Source: Streptococcus mitis (GTDB taxonomy: Bacteria; Bacillota; Bacilli; Lactobacillales; Streptococcaceae). Taken from it: 64,000 bases of DNA. The stretch lies in assembly GCF_946190375.1 (NCBI RefSeq), contig NZ_CAMIAF010000008.1:39023-103022 (forward strand). Reading direction: 5' to 3'. Each line of letters starts with the position of its first letter. Position 1 is the first letter of the stretch. Below the pieces are notes generated by a model. That model did no database searches. It saw nothing but the letters and a program-made list of their open reading frames with translations, and had not been told where the DNA came from. The translations under genes and the position numbers were made by a program. Of this stretch, positions 16,655 to 25,757 are shown one piece after another.

Positions 16655-17555
16655 TTATAAATATTTTTTTACATCCTCTTGCCATTCCTCTGTCAATTTC
16701 TTTACTAGAAATTCATCTCCAATTAGCTGCGCAAATGTTTTAGAAGACTGATAAAATGATTCAGCTAAACTAAAATCTCTTTCTTCTCTTAATGCTTGCT
16801 TCCACAAAAACATAAATACAAGAGGTTTCTTTTGATAATCTTGAGTTTTATCCATAATTTCTTGTAAACACGATAGATAATCATTAAAACAATCAGTTAC
16901 TCCTACCTTTTCAAGACAACACATTCCTGAAATAAGAGTATCTCTAATTATAAAGTAATTCTCTATTTGAGTTATCTTCTTCTGTCCCAAAAGCAAGAAC
17001 ATTAGCTTTTCGATTTGATTTATAAATTTGGCAAGATCTTTTCTAATGAGCATTTGATAAAAAAAACAAACGAACCAACAACATATCATTTATTGAATAA
17101 GCTTCTTTTTCTATAATCTGAGGAATATGTTCCTCAAGTATTAACTCTGCATATTCAGGCCTTCTAGTTCTAGAAGTATCCAAACACGCCTGCAATACTT
17201 CACATGCTAATTGTTCCTCTTTAGGAAGATTATCAAAGTATGTTTTATAAATCTCTTCCAAACACGCTTCTTTCTTATCGTACTCCTCTTCTTTACCATA
17301 GATTGGTTCACGTAAAATCTGGTATTTCAATTCCAAATAAGCAGGAGGAAGAGCTGAAAAATCTGGCATAAGGCTATAAGCTGGAACTCCTAGCCGGCGA
17401 GCAATATAGTCTAACTTGGGCAAACTCGGTTGCGAAGCTCCACTTTCAATTCGCGATAGTTGACGAACCGTCAGTTCTTGCTCATCTCCACAAAAATCTG
17501 GACGACTAATTCCTTTTTCTATCCGAATCTCTTTAATTTTTTGACCAATTAACAT
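16655..17555 (-). pseudogene. PlcR/Rgg-like regulator of the bacteriocin locus, frameshifted at a T8 tract
   Basis: The first frame (17555-17043) holds an XRE-type helix-turn-helix (IGQKIKEIRIEKGISRPDFC...TVRQLSRIE) and the start of a helical repeat domain, and stops after LFFLSNAH. A second frame overlaps from 17089 to 16655 and continues the helical domain. The coding strand has eight T between them (17066-17059). With seven T the reading becomes VRLFFYQMLIRKDLAKF and gives one 299-residue protein, the normal length for PlcR/Rgg-type peptide-sensing regulators. So it is either inactivated, phase-variable by slippage, or a sequencing error. A terminator follows it. Confidence 0.85.
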
Positions 17556-17626
17556 CAGACACCTCCTCTTCTACCTGCTTCGAAAAATACTGTGAAACTT
17601 AAAAAATTGTAACAGCTACATCTTTC

Positions 17627-18187
17627 CTACTCATAAGATTTCATAGCTTCTTCCACTTCTGCCAAGGTAACCCCAAACAACTCTAGGCGTTTGAGGAGTT
17701 GCTTGCCGTTGGAATAGCCAATTCGGAGAGCCTCTCCTAGATATTCTCGTCGCTTACGGCTGTCTGTCCCTGCTAAAAAACCAAGGCGAATCAAGTCGCT
17801 ACGACTGATATCAAACTCATTCTCGTTTTCAAATTGTTCTGTCACCTGAGCTAGAGCCGTTTTCAGGTCTTCATAGCTGGCATGCTCGATTCCCAGAGAA
17901 CGCCCCTTGGTTTTGGACTTGGGAACAGCTTCATCTCGTTTGAGGAAGGCATGCTGAACTGTTGGGATGGCCGTCATAATCATGCGACGAATCCGCTCCC
18001 CATTAAAATCTGGGTCTGTAAAGACAATGACTCCATGACGTTGGTGTAGGCGCTGAATCCGTTCTAGATCCTGCTCATTGATGGCAGAACCTCGTGTCTC
18101 ATAGGTCTCTACATCGAAGTAACGTTTGAGATTGGCCGTATCATCGCGACCTTCGACCACGATGACTTGAGAAATTTTTTCTTTCAT
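17627..18187 (-). CDS. rnmV: Ribonuclease M5
   Basis: A 186-residue TOPRIM-domain nuclease that matures 5S rRNA. The N-terminal TOPRIM motif VVEGRDDTANLK (conserved Glu) and VIVFTDPDFNGERIR (DxD region) are clear. Its ATG overlaps the tatD stop (TAATG), so it is translationally coupled. In related genomes the next gene is usually rsmA. Confidence 0.95.
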   Translation of the reverse strand: MKEKISQVIVVEGRDDTANLKRYFDVETYETRGSAINEQDLERIQRLHQRHGVIVFTDPDFNGERIRRMIMTAIPTVQHAFLKRDEAVPKSKTKGRSLGIEHASYEDLKTALAQVTEQFENENEFDISRSDLIRLGFLAGTDSRKRREYLGEALRIGYSNGKQLLKRLELFGVTLAEVEEAMKSYE

Positions 18188-18960
18188 TACTTGCTGTCCA
18201 ATCCAAAAATTCGTTCTGCATTTGCAGTCGTTGCTGCCGCTAGCTCTTCTGTCGTCATACCACGCAAGTCGGCGATAAAATCCACTACATAGCGAGTATA
18301 GGCTGTTTTGTTTTCGCGACCACGTTTAGGAACAGGAGCCAAGTAGGGAGCATCCGTTTCCACCAAAATCTTGTCCAAAGGTAACTCTTTAGCTGCTTCT
18401 TGGATGTCAGTTGCTTTCTTAAAAGTCACCACTCCTGAGAAGGAAATAGTCATGCCAAGCGCGACAAACTTCTCTGCCCATTCAAGAGTTCCTGAGAAAG
18501 AATGCATGATACCACCTCGAGGACCAACTCCTTCGCTCTTAATAATCTCATAGGTATCTTCCAGCGCATCACGGGTGTGGACAACAAAAGGCAAATCCAA
18601 GTCCTTAGATAACTGAATCTGACGACGAAAAACCTGCTCCTGCACCTCTTTGGGCGCTGTCATCCAATGATAATCCAAACCAATCTCACCTAAAGCAACA
18701 ACCTTGGGATGCTTGAGCTTATCAAGCAAGTAGGCTTCAATTTCCTCTGTGTAAGTTCCAGCTTCTGTCGGATGCCAACCGATAGTCGCATAGAGCTGGT
18801 CATACTCATCTACCAACTCCAAGGCACGCTCAATCGTCGGTTCATCAAAACCAACAATATTCATCTGTGTCACCCCCATCTCAGCAGCCAAGGCAATTTC
18901 TTCTGCCTCACGACCTGAAAATTCTTCTACATTCAAGTGTGTATGTGTATCAAAAATCAT
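18187..18960 (-). CDS. tatD: TatD-family metal-dependent DNase
   Basis: A 257-residue TIM-barrel hydrolase. Metal ligands are visible in FDTHTHLN (N-terminal HxH), GEIGLDYH, VHTRDA, HSFSG and ETDAPYLAP. Members act as 3'-5' exonucleases on DNA and in repair or nucleotide recycling. First gene of the pair tatD-rnmV. A TGGTATAAT extended -10 lies at 18988-18993. Confidence 0.95.
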   Translation of the reverse strand: MIFDTHTHLNVEEFSGREAEEIALAAEMGVTQMNIVGFDEPTIERALELVDEYDQLYATIGWHPTEAGTYTEEIEAYLLDKLKHPKVVALGEIGLDYHWMTAPKEVQEQVFRRQIQLSKDLDLPFVVHTRDALEDTYEIIKSEGVGPRGGIMHSFSGTLEWAEKFVALGMTISFSGVVTFKKATDIQEAAKELPLDKILVETDAPYLAPVPKRGRENKTAYTRYVVDFIADLRGMTTEELAAATTANAERIFGLDSK

Positions 18961-19053
18961 CTCTTCTAACCTCGTTTTCTATCTTCTATTATACCAAAAA
19001 AACTGACCTCTCTCCTCATCTGTAAAAAATATTCTAAAATCCATCGTCGTCTC

Positions 19054-19082
19054 TTGACGCTATTTTCCCAAAGCAGTATAAT
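19054..19082 (+). promoter_or_regulatory. Promoter of the KimA-type transporter
   Basis: TTGACG, 17-base spacer, TATAAT. It lies 36 bases before the ATG. Confidence 0.85.
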
Positions 19083-19117
19083 AGCACTTATTGAAATTTT
19101 CAGAAAAGGAAAATACA

Positions 19118-20962
19118 ATGTTTACAAAATTAAAACAGACTTTTATCGGTCGTCCTCTTAAGTCCTTAACAGAAGGAGAGGGGGGACTACTTGGAAAAAT
19201 GCAGGCCTTGGCCATGTTGTCAAGCGACGCTCTATCTTCCATTGCCTATGGGCCTGAGCAAGTAGTCCTCGTCTTGGCTAGCCTCTCTCCTCTTGCGATA
19301 TGGTGGAGCCTTCCTATCGGCCTCTTTGTCCTCCTGCTCCTAGCTAGCCTGACCGTCTCCTACCGTCAAATCATCCATGCCTACCCTCAAGGGGGAGGGG
19401 CCTATATGGTTACTCGAGAAAATCTATCTCCCCAACTTGGCTTAATCGCTGGAGGTAGTCTGCTAGTTGACTACATGCTGACCGTAGCGGTATCTGTTTC
19501 ATCTGGAGCGGACGCTATCACAGCGGCTCTCCCTTCTCTTCATCCGTACAACCTCCACATCTCTATTTTTCTAGTTTGCTTGCTCATGCTCTTGAACTTA
19601 CGAGGGTTGAAAGAATCTGCTAGTTCACTGATGATTCCTGTCTATCTCTTTATCATCAGCACTGTCTTTCTCTTACTCTATGGAATCTTTCAACTAATGA
19701 CAGGGTCTCTCAGCTATCAGGCAACTTCTCCTATCGGGCATGCTGTACCGAGTCTGTCTATCGTTCTCATTCTAAGAGCCTTTACCAGTGGTTCTGCCTC
19801 TCTGACAGGGGTTGAAGCTATTTCAAATGCCGTTCCCTTTTTCAAGGCTCCAAAAGAAAAGAATGCCGCTCAAACCTTGACCATTATGTCACTGATTTTA
19901 GGTTTTCTTTTTGCTGGTATCACCTTCCTAAACTACTGGATGGGGATTATGCCTCAACACGGAGAAACTATTCTTTCACAGATGGCTCAAGGCATCCTTG
20001 GTAATTCCTTCTTGGGTCACCTTGGCTATTATATCTTCCAATTCTCCACAGCCTTGATTTTGGCCGTAGCTGCAAATACTGGCTTTTCAGCCTTTCCTAT
20101 GCTGGCTTACAATATGGCTAAAAACAAGTACATGCCCCATCTCTTTATGGAAAAAGGAGACCGACTAGGCTACTCCAATGGAATTTTAACTCTGGCTTTT
20201 GGGGCTATGATTCTTCTTCTCATTTTTAATGGCAATACCGAACGCTTGATTCCTCTTTATACTATCGGGGTCTTCGTGCCCTTTGCCCTATCTCAGACTG
20301 GGATGATTTGCCATTGGAAAAAAGAAAAAGGGGCAAATTTCTTAAAACCTGCTCTTGCCAATATCCTTGGGGCTATCATTTGCTACGCTATCGTGCTAAT
20401 CCTGCTCTTTTTCCGTCTCAGTGATATCTGGCCTTTCTTCCCGATTATTCTCGTACTCACCCTACTCTTCTTGGCCATTCACAGTCATTACCAAAAAGTG
20501 GCCCAACAATTGCGTCTCTATGAAGGAATCGAAAAACGTACCTACGATGGCAATCTTGTCCTCGTTCTAGTAGGAAATGTCACCCGTGTAAGCGTTGGAG
20601 CTATTAACTACGCCCAAAGTATCGGAGATGAAGTCTTAGCCATGCACATTTCTACTAAGGAAACAGCAGAAAAAGACCAGGAAATTCTCCAAGAATTTAC
20701 CGATTACTTCCCCACTATTACTCTGAAAAACATCAAGACCAGCTACCGTGACATCATCACGCCTACTGTCAAGTATGTCAAACGAATCTCTGAGGATGCC
20801 CAGAAAAAGAACTATACAGTCACTGTTCTTGTACCCCAGTTTATCCCTAATAAACCTTGGCAAAATATCCTGCACAATCAGATGAGTCTCAAACTCAAAT
20901 ACGCCCTCCGTTGGCACCAGGACGTCGTTGTCGCTAGCTACTCCTATCACTTAAAAGAATAA
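19118..20962 (+). CDS. KimA-type potassium importer (APC superfamily)
   Basis: A 614-residue protein with about 12 membrane spans (residues 30-470) and a cytoplasmic C-terminal domain of about 140 residues. The N-terminal region (IGRPLKS...LAMLSSDALSSIAYG...YPQGGGAYMV...AGGSLLVDY...LTVAVSVSSG) closely resembles B. subtilis KimA, a high-affinity K+/H+ symporter inhibited by c-di-AMP binding to its C-terminal domain. Older annotation would call it an amino acid permease. The ATG at 19118 follows AAAGGA. It is one of few plus-strand genes here, with its own promoter and a terminator shared with the convergent gene. No c-di-AMP riboswitch is visible in the short leader. Confidence 0.85.
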   Translation: MFTKLKQTFIGRPLKSLTEGEGGLLGKMQALAMLSSDALSSIAYGPEQVVLVLASLSPLAIWWSLPIGLFVLLLLASLTVSYRQIIHAYPQGGGAYMVTRENLSPQLGLIAGGSLLVDYMLTVAVSVSSGADAITAALPSLHPYNLHISIFLVCLLMLLNLRGLKESASSLMIPVYLFIISTVFLLLYGIFQLMTGSLSYQATSPIGHAVPSLSIVLILRAFTSGSASLTGVEAISNAVPFFKAPKEKNAAQTLTIMSLILGFLFAGITFLNYWMGIMPQHGETILSQMAQGILGNSFLGHLGYYIFQFSTALILAVAANTGFSAFPMLAYNMAKNKYMPHLFMEKGDRLGYSNGILTLAFGAMILLLIFNGNTERLIPLYTIGVFVPFALSQTGMICHWKKEKGANFLKPALANILGAIICYAIVLILLFFRLSDIWPFFPIILVLTLLFLAIHSHYQKVAQQLRLYEGIEKRTYDGNLVLVLVGNVTRVSVGAINYAQSIGDEVLAMHISTKETAEKDQEILQEFTDYFPTITLKNIKTSYRDIITPTVKYVKRISEDAQKKNYTVTVLVPQFIPNKPWQNILHNQMSLKLKYALRWHQDVVVASYSYHLKE

Positions 20963-20970
20963 AGAAAAGG

Positions 20971-21010
20971 CCCTACCAGAACCAAGAAGCTTCTGGCAAG
21001 GCCTTTTTCT
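20971..21010. terminator. Bidirectional terminator between the KimA-type gene and the peptide-binding lipoprotein gene
   Basis: AAAGGCCCTACCAGAA pairs with TTCTGGCAAGGCCTTT, with T runs on both sides, so it can serve both convergent genes. Confidence 0.88.
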
Positions 21011-21053
21011 GAATCCAGCCACTATGCTTAACTGAAAAGCATGACTAGGAATA

Positions 21054-23018
21054 CTATTGAATGTGGTTAGCTAAATCTTCCTGAGCTTTTTTATTTGACT
21101 CGGCTTTTTCTTTTAGCCACTTTTCATAAAGTTCTTGGTACTGTTTAGCAGTGACTGGCTCTTTTTGCAATTCAACATATTTATAGTTGTCTGCATCTCC
21201 TTTGTGTCCAACGAATGAGAATGGTCCTGTAAACGGTACAGTCTTACGGAAGATTGGGTTGGCTCCACCACTTTGAACTGGTAGGAACAAGGCGCTATCT
21301 GTCAACCAAGCTTGGGCTTCAGCGTATTTTTCATAGCGAGCTTGAGTATCTGTGATTTCAGCGTCGGCCTCATCCAAGAGTTTCTTATAGTCAGAAAGAC
21401 CAATCTTGTCCTTGACTTCCTTGTCTTTTCCTTCAGACAAGCCCATGTTTTTCAACTGAGAACCTGTTTCTGGATCAAGGATGGCTAGGTAAGTCTTAGG
21501 ATCTGAGTAGTCTCCACCCCATCCTGAGATGTCGATATCATAGTCTTTTTGTTCTGCTGTATCTGCAAAGTAGGTTGCCTGGTCTTTTTCATCTGGAGAA
21601 AGTTGGATAACATCGATAACCACATTATCCTTACCAAGGGTCTCTTCCACTGTTTGTTTGAAAGATCCAGCCTGTTGTACATCTAACTTAGCAGTCTGGT
21701 CAACTGGCATATCCAAATGAATCGGGAAGGTTACTCCCTGTGCTTGCAGGCTTTCTTTGGCCTTCGCAAATTTCTCTTTGGCCTTGTCAGGGTTCAAGAA
21801 GGCTTGCTTACCATCGTTTAGGTTAATATTTGCCCAATCTTTACCGTAGTTGACAATTTTTTCATTGACAATATCACCGAAGTTCTTATCGCCAACTTGA
21901 ACAAAATTACTTGGTGTAACCGTGTTACGCAAGATACGGTCTGCTCCATCTTCACCATTTGTCTGCGCTGCATAAGCATGACGGTCAAAGGCAAAGTTGA
22001 TAGCCTGACGGAAATCTTTATTTTGCATAGCTGCGCGTGCATCTGTCTTTTCCTTATCAGACTGTTTCATAGTCTGCTTGTAGCTTTGGCGATTGACGTT
22101 GAAAAGATAGTAGAAGGTAACTGAGTTTTGTGGTGTATAGGTAATCTTGTCCTCATTTCCCTTCTTGAGTTCAGCAAAGACTGAGCTGGTTGGGAAGATA
22201 CGACCATCTGTATAGTTACCTTCCAAGAATCCTCTTGCAATGCTGTCTTGGTCAGAACCATCAAAGAATGAAAGTTTCACTTTCTCGATTTTGACATTGT
22301 CCTTATCCCAGTAATTAGGATTTTTGTCAAATTCAATCAAAGATTTTGATGTGAAGGACTTAAACAAGTAAGGACCATTTGACAAGATACTTGATGGTGT
22401 CACACTTCCAAAGTCATCTCCCTTAGACTTCAAGAAGGCTTCATTTACAGGACTAAGAATACTTGCTGTTGTTTTAGAGTTCCAATAAGTTTCAGGTTGG
22501 TTGAGGGTGTATTGTAGTGTGTAATCATCCACTGCCTTCACACCAACAGTTCCAAAATCGGATGTTTTCCCTTCAACATAGTCTGCTAGCCCCTTGATAG
22601 AGTCTTGTACCAAGTACAAGTTTTCAGCTTTTTTATCAGCCGCATACTTGAGACCTGTCACAAAGTCATGAGCCGTTACATCCGCATACTCTTCTCCTTC
22701 CGAAGTGTACCATTTAGCTCCCTGACGAATTTTATAAGTGTAAGTCAAACCATCTTTTGACACAGTCCATGACTCAGCCATAGATGGAATGAGATTGCCA
22801 TACTGGTCATTTTCCAACAACCCATCAATCAAGTTGGTTGTGATACTAGATGTAGAGTCTCGTGTAGAGGTAATGTAATCCAAGGTATCTGGGTTATTGA
22901 CAAAGATATAAGAGTAAGTCTTGTCTGCATTGCTTGATTGGGAAGACCCACATGCCGCTAGAGCTAGACCCGCTGTCAAAGCCATAGCTCCAAAAAGCAT
23001 AACTTTTGATTTCTTCAT
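21054..23018 (-). CDS. AliB/AmiA-like oligopeptide-binding lipoprotein
   Basis: A 654-residue substrate-binding protein with a lipoprotein signal (lipobox LALAAC, C23) and the SBP_bac_5 fold: LIDGLLENDQYGNLIPSMAESW, YTYKIRQGAKW, NPNYWDKDN, FRQAINFAFDR. It is closest in style to AliB among the Ami-system receptors of streptococci, which bind different peptides and share the AmiCDEF translocator. There are no permease or ATPase genes next to it, so it probably works with the distant Ami machinery. Such receptors also sense peptides from neighbouring bacteria. Promoter TTTATA-17-TATAAT at 23051-23079. Confidence 0.92.
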   Translation of the reverse strand: MKKSKVMLFGAMALTAGLALAACGSSQSSNADKTYSYIFVNNPDTLDYITSTRDSTSSITTNLIDGLLENDQYGNLIPSMAESWTVSKDGLTYTYKIRQGAKWYTSEGEEYADVTAHDFVTGLKYAADKKAENLYLVQDSIKGLADYVEGKTSDFGTVGVKAVDDYTLQYTLNQPETYWNSKTTASILSPVNEAFLKSKGDDFGSVTPSSILSNGPYLFKSFTSKSLIEFDKNPNYWDKDNVKIEKVKLSFFDGSDQDSIARGFLEGNYTDGRIFPTSSVFAELKKGNEDKITYTPQNSVTFYYLFNVNRQSYKQTMKQSDKEKTDARAAMQNKDFRQAINFAFDRHAYAAQTNGEDGADRILRNTVTPSNFVQVGDKNFGDIVNEKIVNYGKDWANINLNDGKQAFLNPDKAKEKFAKAKESLQAQGVTFPIHLDMPVDQTAKLDVQQAGSFKQTVEETLGKDNVVIDVIQLSPDEKDQATYFADTAEQKDYDIDISGWGGDYSDPKTYLAILDPETGSQLKNMGLSEGKDKEVKDKIGLSDYKKLLDEADAEITDTQARYEKYAEAQAWLTDSALFLPVQSGGANPIFRKTVPFTGPFSFVGHKGDADNYKYVELQKEPVTAKQYQELYEKWLKEKAESNKKAQEDLANHIQ

Positions 23019-23050
23019 GATTATTCTCCATTTTTTACAGTATGTGAAAT

Positions 23051-23079
23051 ATTATACACCATTTGAGCAAAAATATAAA
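23051..23079 (-). promoter_or_regulatory. Promoter of the peptide-binding lipoprotein gene
   Basis: TTTATA (23079-23074), 17 bases, TATAAT (23056-23051) on the minus strand, about 30 bases before the ATG. Confidence 0.6.
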
Positions 23080-23108
23080 GCCTTTTGTACTTTTTTACAA
23101 AAATAAAA

Positions 23109-23134
23109 ATCAGTAGACTCGAGTTCCTACTGAT
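23109..23134 (-). terminator. Terminator of rpmH
   Basis: ATCAGTAG pairs with CTACTGAT; on the minus strand it is followed by TTTTATTTTT. Confidence 0.8.
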
Positions 23135-23155
23135 TTTTGATATAGTTCGTTTGGA

Positions 23156-23290
23156 TTATGCAGCCAAAACTTTGCGTCCTTTACGACGACGAGCTGCCAA
23201 TACGCGACGACCGTTTTTAGTTGACATACGGTTACGGAATCCGTGTTTGCGCGCACGACGAAGTTTACTTGGTTGATAAGTACGTTTCAC
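23156..23290 (-). CDS. rpmH: Ribosomal protein bL34
   Basis: A 44-residue basic protein of the large subunit: [20 protein letters not shown], then [19 protein letters not shown]. It starts with GTG at 23290, preceded by GAGGAGG, and nothing else in the frame could start it. Unlike the common rnpA-rpmH arrangement at the origin, no rnpA is adjacent here. Confidence 0.97.
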
Positions 23291-23444
23291 GATGAATACC
23301 TCCTCATAGATTTTGTATTCGTTTAGCCGGCTATAAAGTGATCAGTTACTAAACATACTTTACCATTCTATCTGATTCTTTCACTTTTGTCAATAGCTCT
23401 AGGCAAATGTTTCCTGCTTTTTAGCGCTTTTTCTGATGTAAGCC

Positions 23445-24659
23445 CTATCTACGATACTGTTTCAAGAAACGAGTCATCTTTTCTTGGATTTGGGCTAGTT
23501 CATCAACGCGAGGAAGGTAAACGATACGGAAGTGGTCTGGTTCCTGCCAGTTAAAGCCTCGACCATGAACCAAGAGAACCTTTTCCTGCTTCAAGAAATC
23601 AAGGACAAACTGCTCATCATCATCGATACGGTACATATTGCGGTCGATTTTCGGGAAGATATAGAGTCCAGCCTTGGGTTTAACAGCAGATAGACCTGGA
23701 ATATCTTGAATAGCATTGTAGATGAAGTTTCTTTGCTCATAGATGCGACCACCAGGAAGGAGCAATTCATCGACCGACTGGTGACCACCCAATGAAGTTT
23801 GTACGACTTGTTGGGCCAAAACGTTAGAGCAAAGGCGCATATTGGACAGCATATTGAGCCCTTCGATATAGCCTTTAACATGTGTCTTAGGTCCAGACAA
23901 GACCATCCAACCCACACGGAAACCAGCGATACGGTGGGATTTTGATAGACCATTCATGCTGACGCAGAAAACATCTGGTGCCAAGCTCGCCACAGGCGTA
24001 TGCACATGTCCATCCATGACCATGCGGTCGTAAATTTCATCCGCAAAGATAATCAAATCGTTTTGACGGGCAATCTCAATAATCTCCAACAAGAGTTCCT
24101 TAGGATAAAGGGCTCCAGTTGGGTTGTTTGGATTGATAAGGACAATTGCCTTGGTATTGGAAGTGATTTTTGACTTGATATCGTCAATATCTGGGTACCA
24201 TTCTGCAGCTTCATCACAGATATAGTGAACGGCATTTCCCCCAGCTAGGCTGACAGCTGCTGTCCAGAGAGGATAGTCTGGCATAGGCACCAAGACCTCA
24301 TCCCCATTGTCCAAAAGCCCCTGCATGGACATGACAATCAACTCACTGACACCATTTCCAAGGTAGATATCATCAATATCTACGTTTGGGAATTTCTTCA
24401 ATTGGCAATACTGCATAATGGCCTTACGGGCTGAGAAAATCCCTTTGGAGTCAGAATAACCTTCACTATCACGCGCATTCATAATCAAGTCATGAATGAC
24501 CTCGTCTGGCGCTGTAAAGCCAAATTCTGCTGGATTTCCTGTATTCAGACGTAAAATCTTTTCTCCGTTTGCTCGCATTCGCATGGCTTCTTCCAAAACA
24601 GGGCCACGGATATCATAAGCAACATGTTCTAACTTACTAGACTTGTTATATTCTTTCAT
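23445..24659 (-). CDS. Alanine aminotransferase-type class I aminotransferase
   Basis: A 404-residue PLP enzyme. Motifs: YDIRGPVLEEAMRM, LRLNTGNPAEFGF, GNGVSELIVMSMQGLL, NPNNPTGALYP, and PLP lysine in SMNGLSKSHRIAGFRVGW. The N-terminal signature and PDYPLWTAAVSLAGG segment closely match E. coli AlaA, which makes alanine from pyruvate and glutamate. Monocistronic, with a hairpin upstream. Confidence 0.9.
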   Translation of the reverse strand: MKEYNKSSKLEHVAYDIRGPVLEEAMRMRANGEKILRLNTGNPAEFGFTAPDEVIHDLIMNARDSEGYSDSKGIFSARKAIMQYCQLKKFPNVDIDDIYLGNGVSELIVMSMQGLLDNGDEVLVPMPDYPLWTAAVSLAGGNAVHYICDEAAEWYPDIDDIKSKITSNTKAIVLINPNNPTGALYPKELLLEIIEIARQNDLIIFADEIYDRMVMDGHVHTPVASLAPDVFCVSMNGLSKSHRIAGFRVGWMVLSGPKTHVKGYIEGLNMLSNMRLCSNVLAQQVVQTSLGGHQSVDELLLPGGRIYEQRNFIYNAIQDIPGLSAVKPKAGLYIFPKIDRNMYRIDDDEQFVLDFLKQEKVLLVHGRGFNWQEPDHFRIVYLPRVDELAQIQEKMTRFLKQYRR

Positions 24660-24753
24660 CTTGTTTCCTCAATTCATCAGGATAGTAACATTATACCACT
24701 AGAAAGACAATGCGACAAGTTTACTGAAATGTGTTACTAAAATCCTACAGAAG

Positions 24754-24776
24754 AAAAACCTCACTAAGAGCGAGGT
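24754..24776 (-). terminator. Terminator of the small membrane protein gene
   Basis: On the minus strand ACCTCGCT pairs with AGTGAGGT across CTT, followed by TTTTC. Confidence 0.7.
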
Positions 24777-24815
24777 CAAGACAGTGGAGATAGCAGGTGT
24801 TTTGCGAAAGTCACA

Positions 24816-25109
24816 TCACATACCAAAAGATAAACCTAGAAAAAGCAAGCCTAAAAAGGAGTCATAGAGAAGATTGAACATGAGGAAAAGTCCCCATATC
24901 ATCAAGTAGTCCCAACGCCCACTTCGTTTTGCAACTAGGAATAAGATTAGATGGTAGAGTAGGTGAAAGACTAAAAATCCGATAAAACCTGGATAGAGAA
25001 GTGGAATTAGCTTCTCTAATTGCCAGATCATGATAACTTCTAGCAAGACTGAAACTAGGATAATTCCATAATAAAGGAAATTTGATTTTTGAAAAGAGCT
25101 TTTCATCAT
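24816..25109 (-). CDS. Small integral membrane protein, unknown function
   Basis: A 97-residue protein with three hydrophobic segments (about residues 15-35, 40-60 and 70-95) and a basic N-terminus (MMKSSFQKSN). No motif I recognise. The ATG at 25109 follows GGGAGGG; a GTG further upstream overlaps that RBS. It sits between an aminotransferase and a universal stress gene, transcribed alone. Confidence 0.7.
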   Translation of the reverse strand: MMKSSFQKSNFLYYGIILVSVLLEVIMIWQLEKLIPLLYPGFIGFLVFHLLYHLILFLVAKRSGRWDYLMIWGLFLMFNLLYDSFLGLLFLGLSFGM

Positions 25110-25211
25110 TATCCCTCCCTTCACTTCTTTCCTGCTATCCTTTCTTTTATTTTATCATATATTTATATAGATTTTAATCGCTAACATTCTTTTAAAAAAT
25201 ACTTTTTTTGC

Positions 25212-25240
25212 TTTACTTCTATAGTGAAAAGGTTTACAAT
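25212..25240 (+). promoter_or_regulatory. Promoter of the universal stress protein gene
   Basis: TTTACT, 17 bases, TACAAT, 30 bases before the ATG. Confidence 0.55.
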
Positions 25241-25270
25241 TATAGTAAGAAAATTTCAGGAGGTTTCATT

Positions 25271-25723
25271 ATGGCACAACGTTACCAAAATATCATGGTC
25301 GCAATCGATGGTTCTAAAGAAGCAGACTTGGCTTTTGTCAAGGGAGTTCATTCTGCTCTACGAAACGACGCTAAACTCACCATCGCACATGTCATTGACA
25401 CACGCGCACTCCAAAGTGTATCCACCTTTGATGCTGAAGTTTACGAAGAACTCCAAGTCGACGCTGAAAGTCTGATGAAAGAGTACGAAAAACGTGCTAA
25501 AGATGCTGGTGTGGCAGATGTTCATATCGTCATTGAAATGGGAAATCCAAAAACCCTCTTGGCACGTACTATTCCCGATGCTGAGGAAGTGGACCTCATC
25601 CTCGTTGGCGCAACTGGTCTCAACGCCTTTGAACGCCTCTTGGTTGGCTCTTCATCTGAATACATTCTCCGCCATGCTAAGGTTGATTTGCTGGTGGTGA
25701 GAGAACAAGAAAAAACCTTATAA
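25271..25723 (+). CDS. Universal stress protein (UspA family)
   Basis: A 150-residue single-domain protein with the ATP-binding pattern: MVAIDGSKEADLAF at the start and VGATGLNAFERLLVGSSSEYIL near the end (G-x2-G-x9-G-S). The C-terminal VDLLVVR strand is typical. The ATG at 25271 follows AGGAGG. Probably binds ATP and responds to growth arrest or acid; the exact role is unknown. Confidence 0.93.
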   Translation: MAQRYQNIMVAIDGSKEADLAFVKGVHSALRNDAKLTIAHVIDTRALQSVSTFDAEVYEELQVDAESLMKEYEKRAKDAGVADVHIVIEMGNPKTLLARTIPDAEEVDLILVGATGLNAFERLLVGSSSEYILRHAKVDLLVVREQEKTL

Positions 25724-25731
25724 TTATAAAG

Positions 25732-25753
25732 AAAAGGAGCCCCTAGCTCCTTC
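25732..25753. terminator. Bidirectional terminator
   Basis: AAGGAGC pairs with GCTCCTT across a 5-base loop between the convergent stress-protein and HAD genes. Confidence 0.7.
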
Positions 25754-25757
25754 TTGT

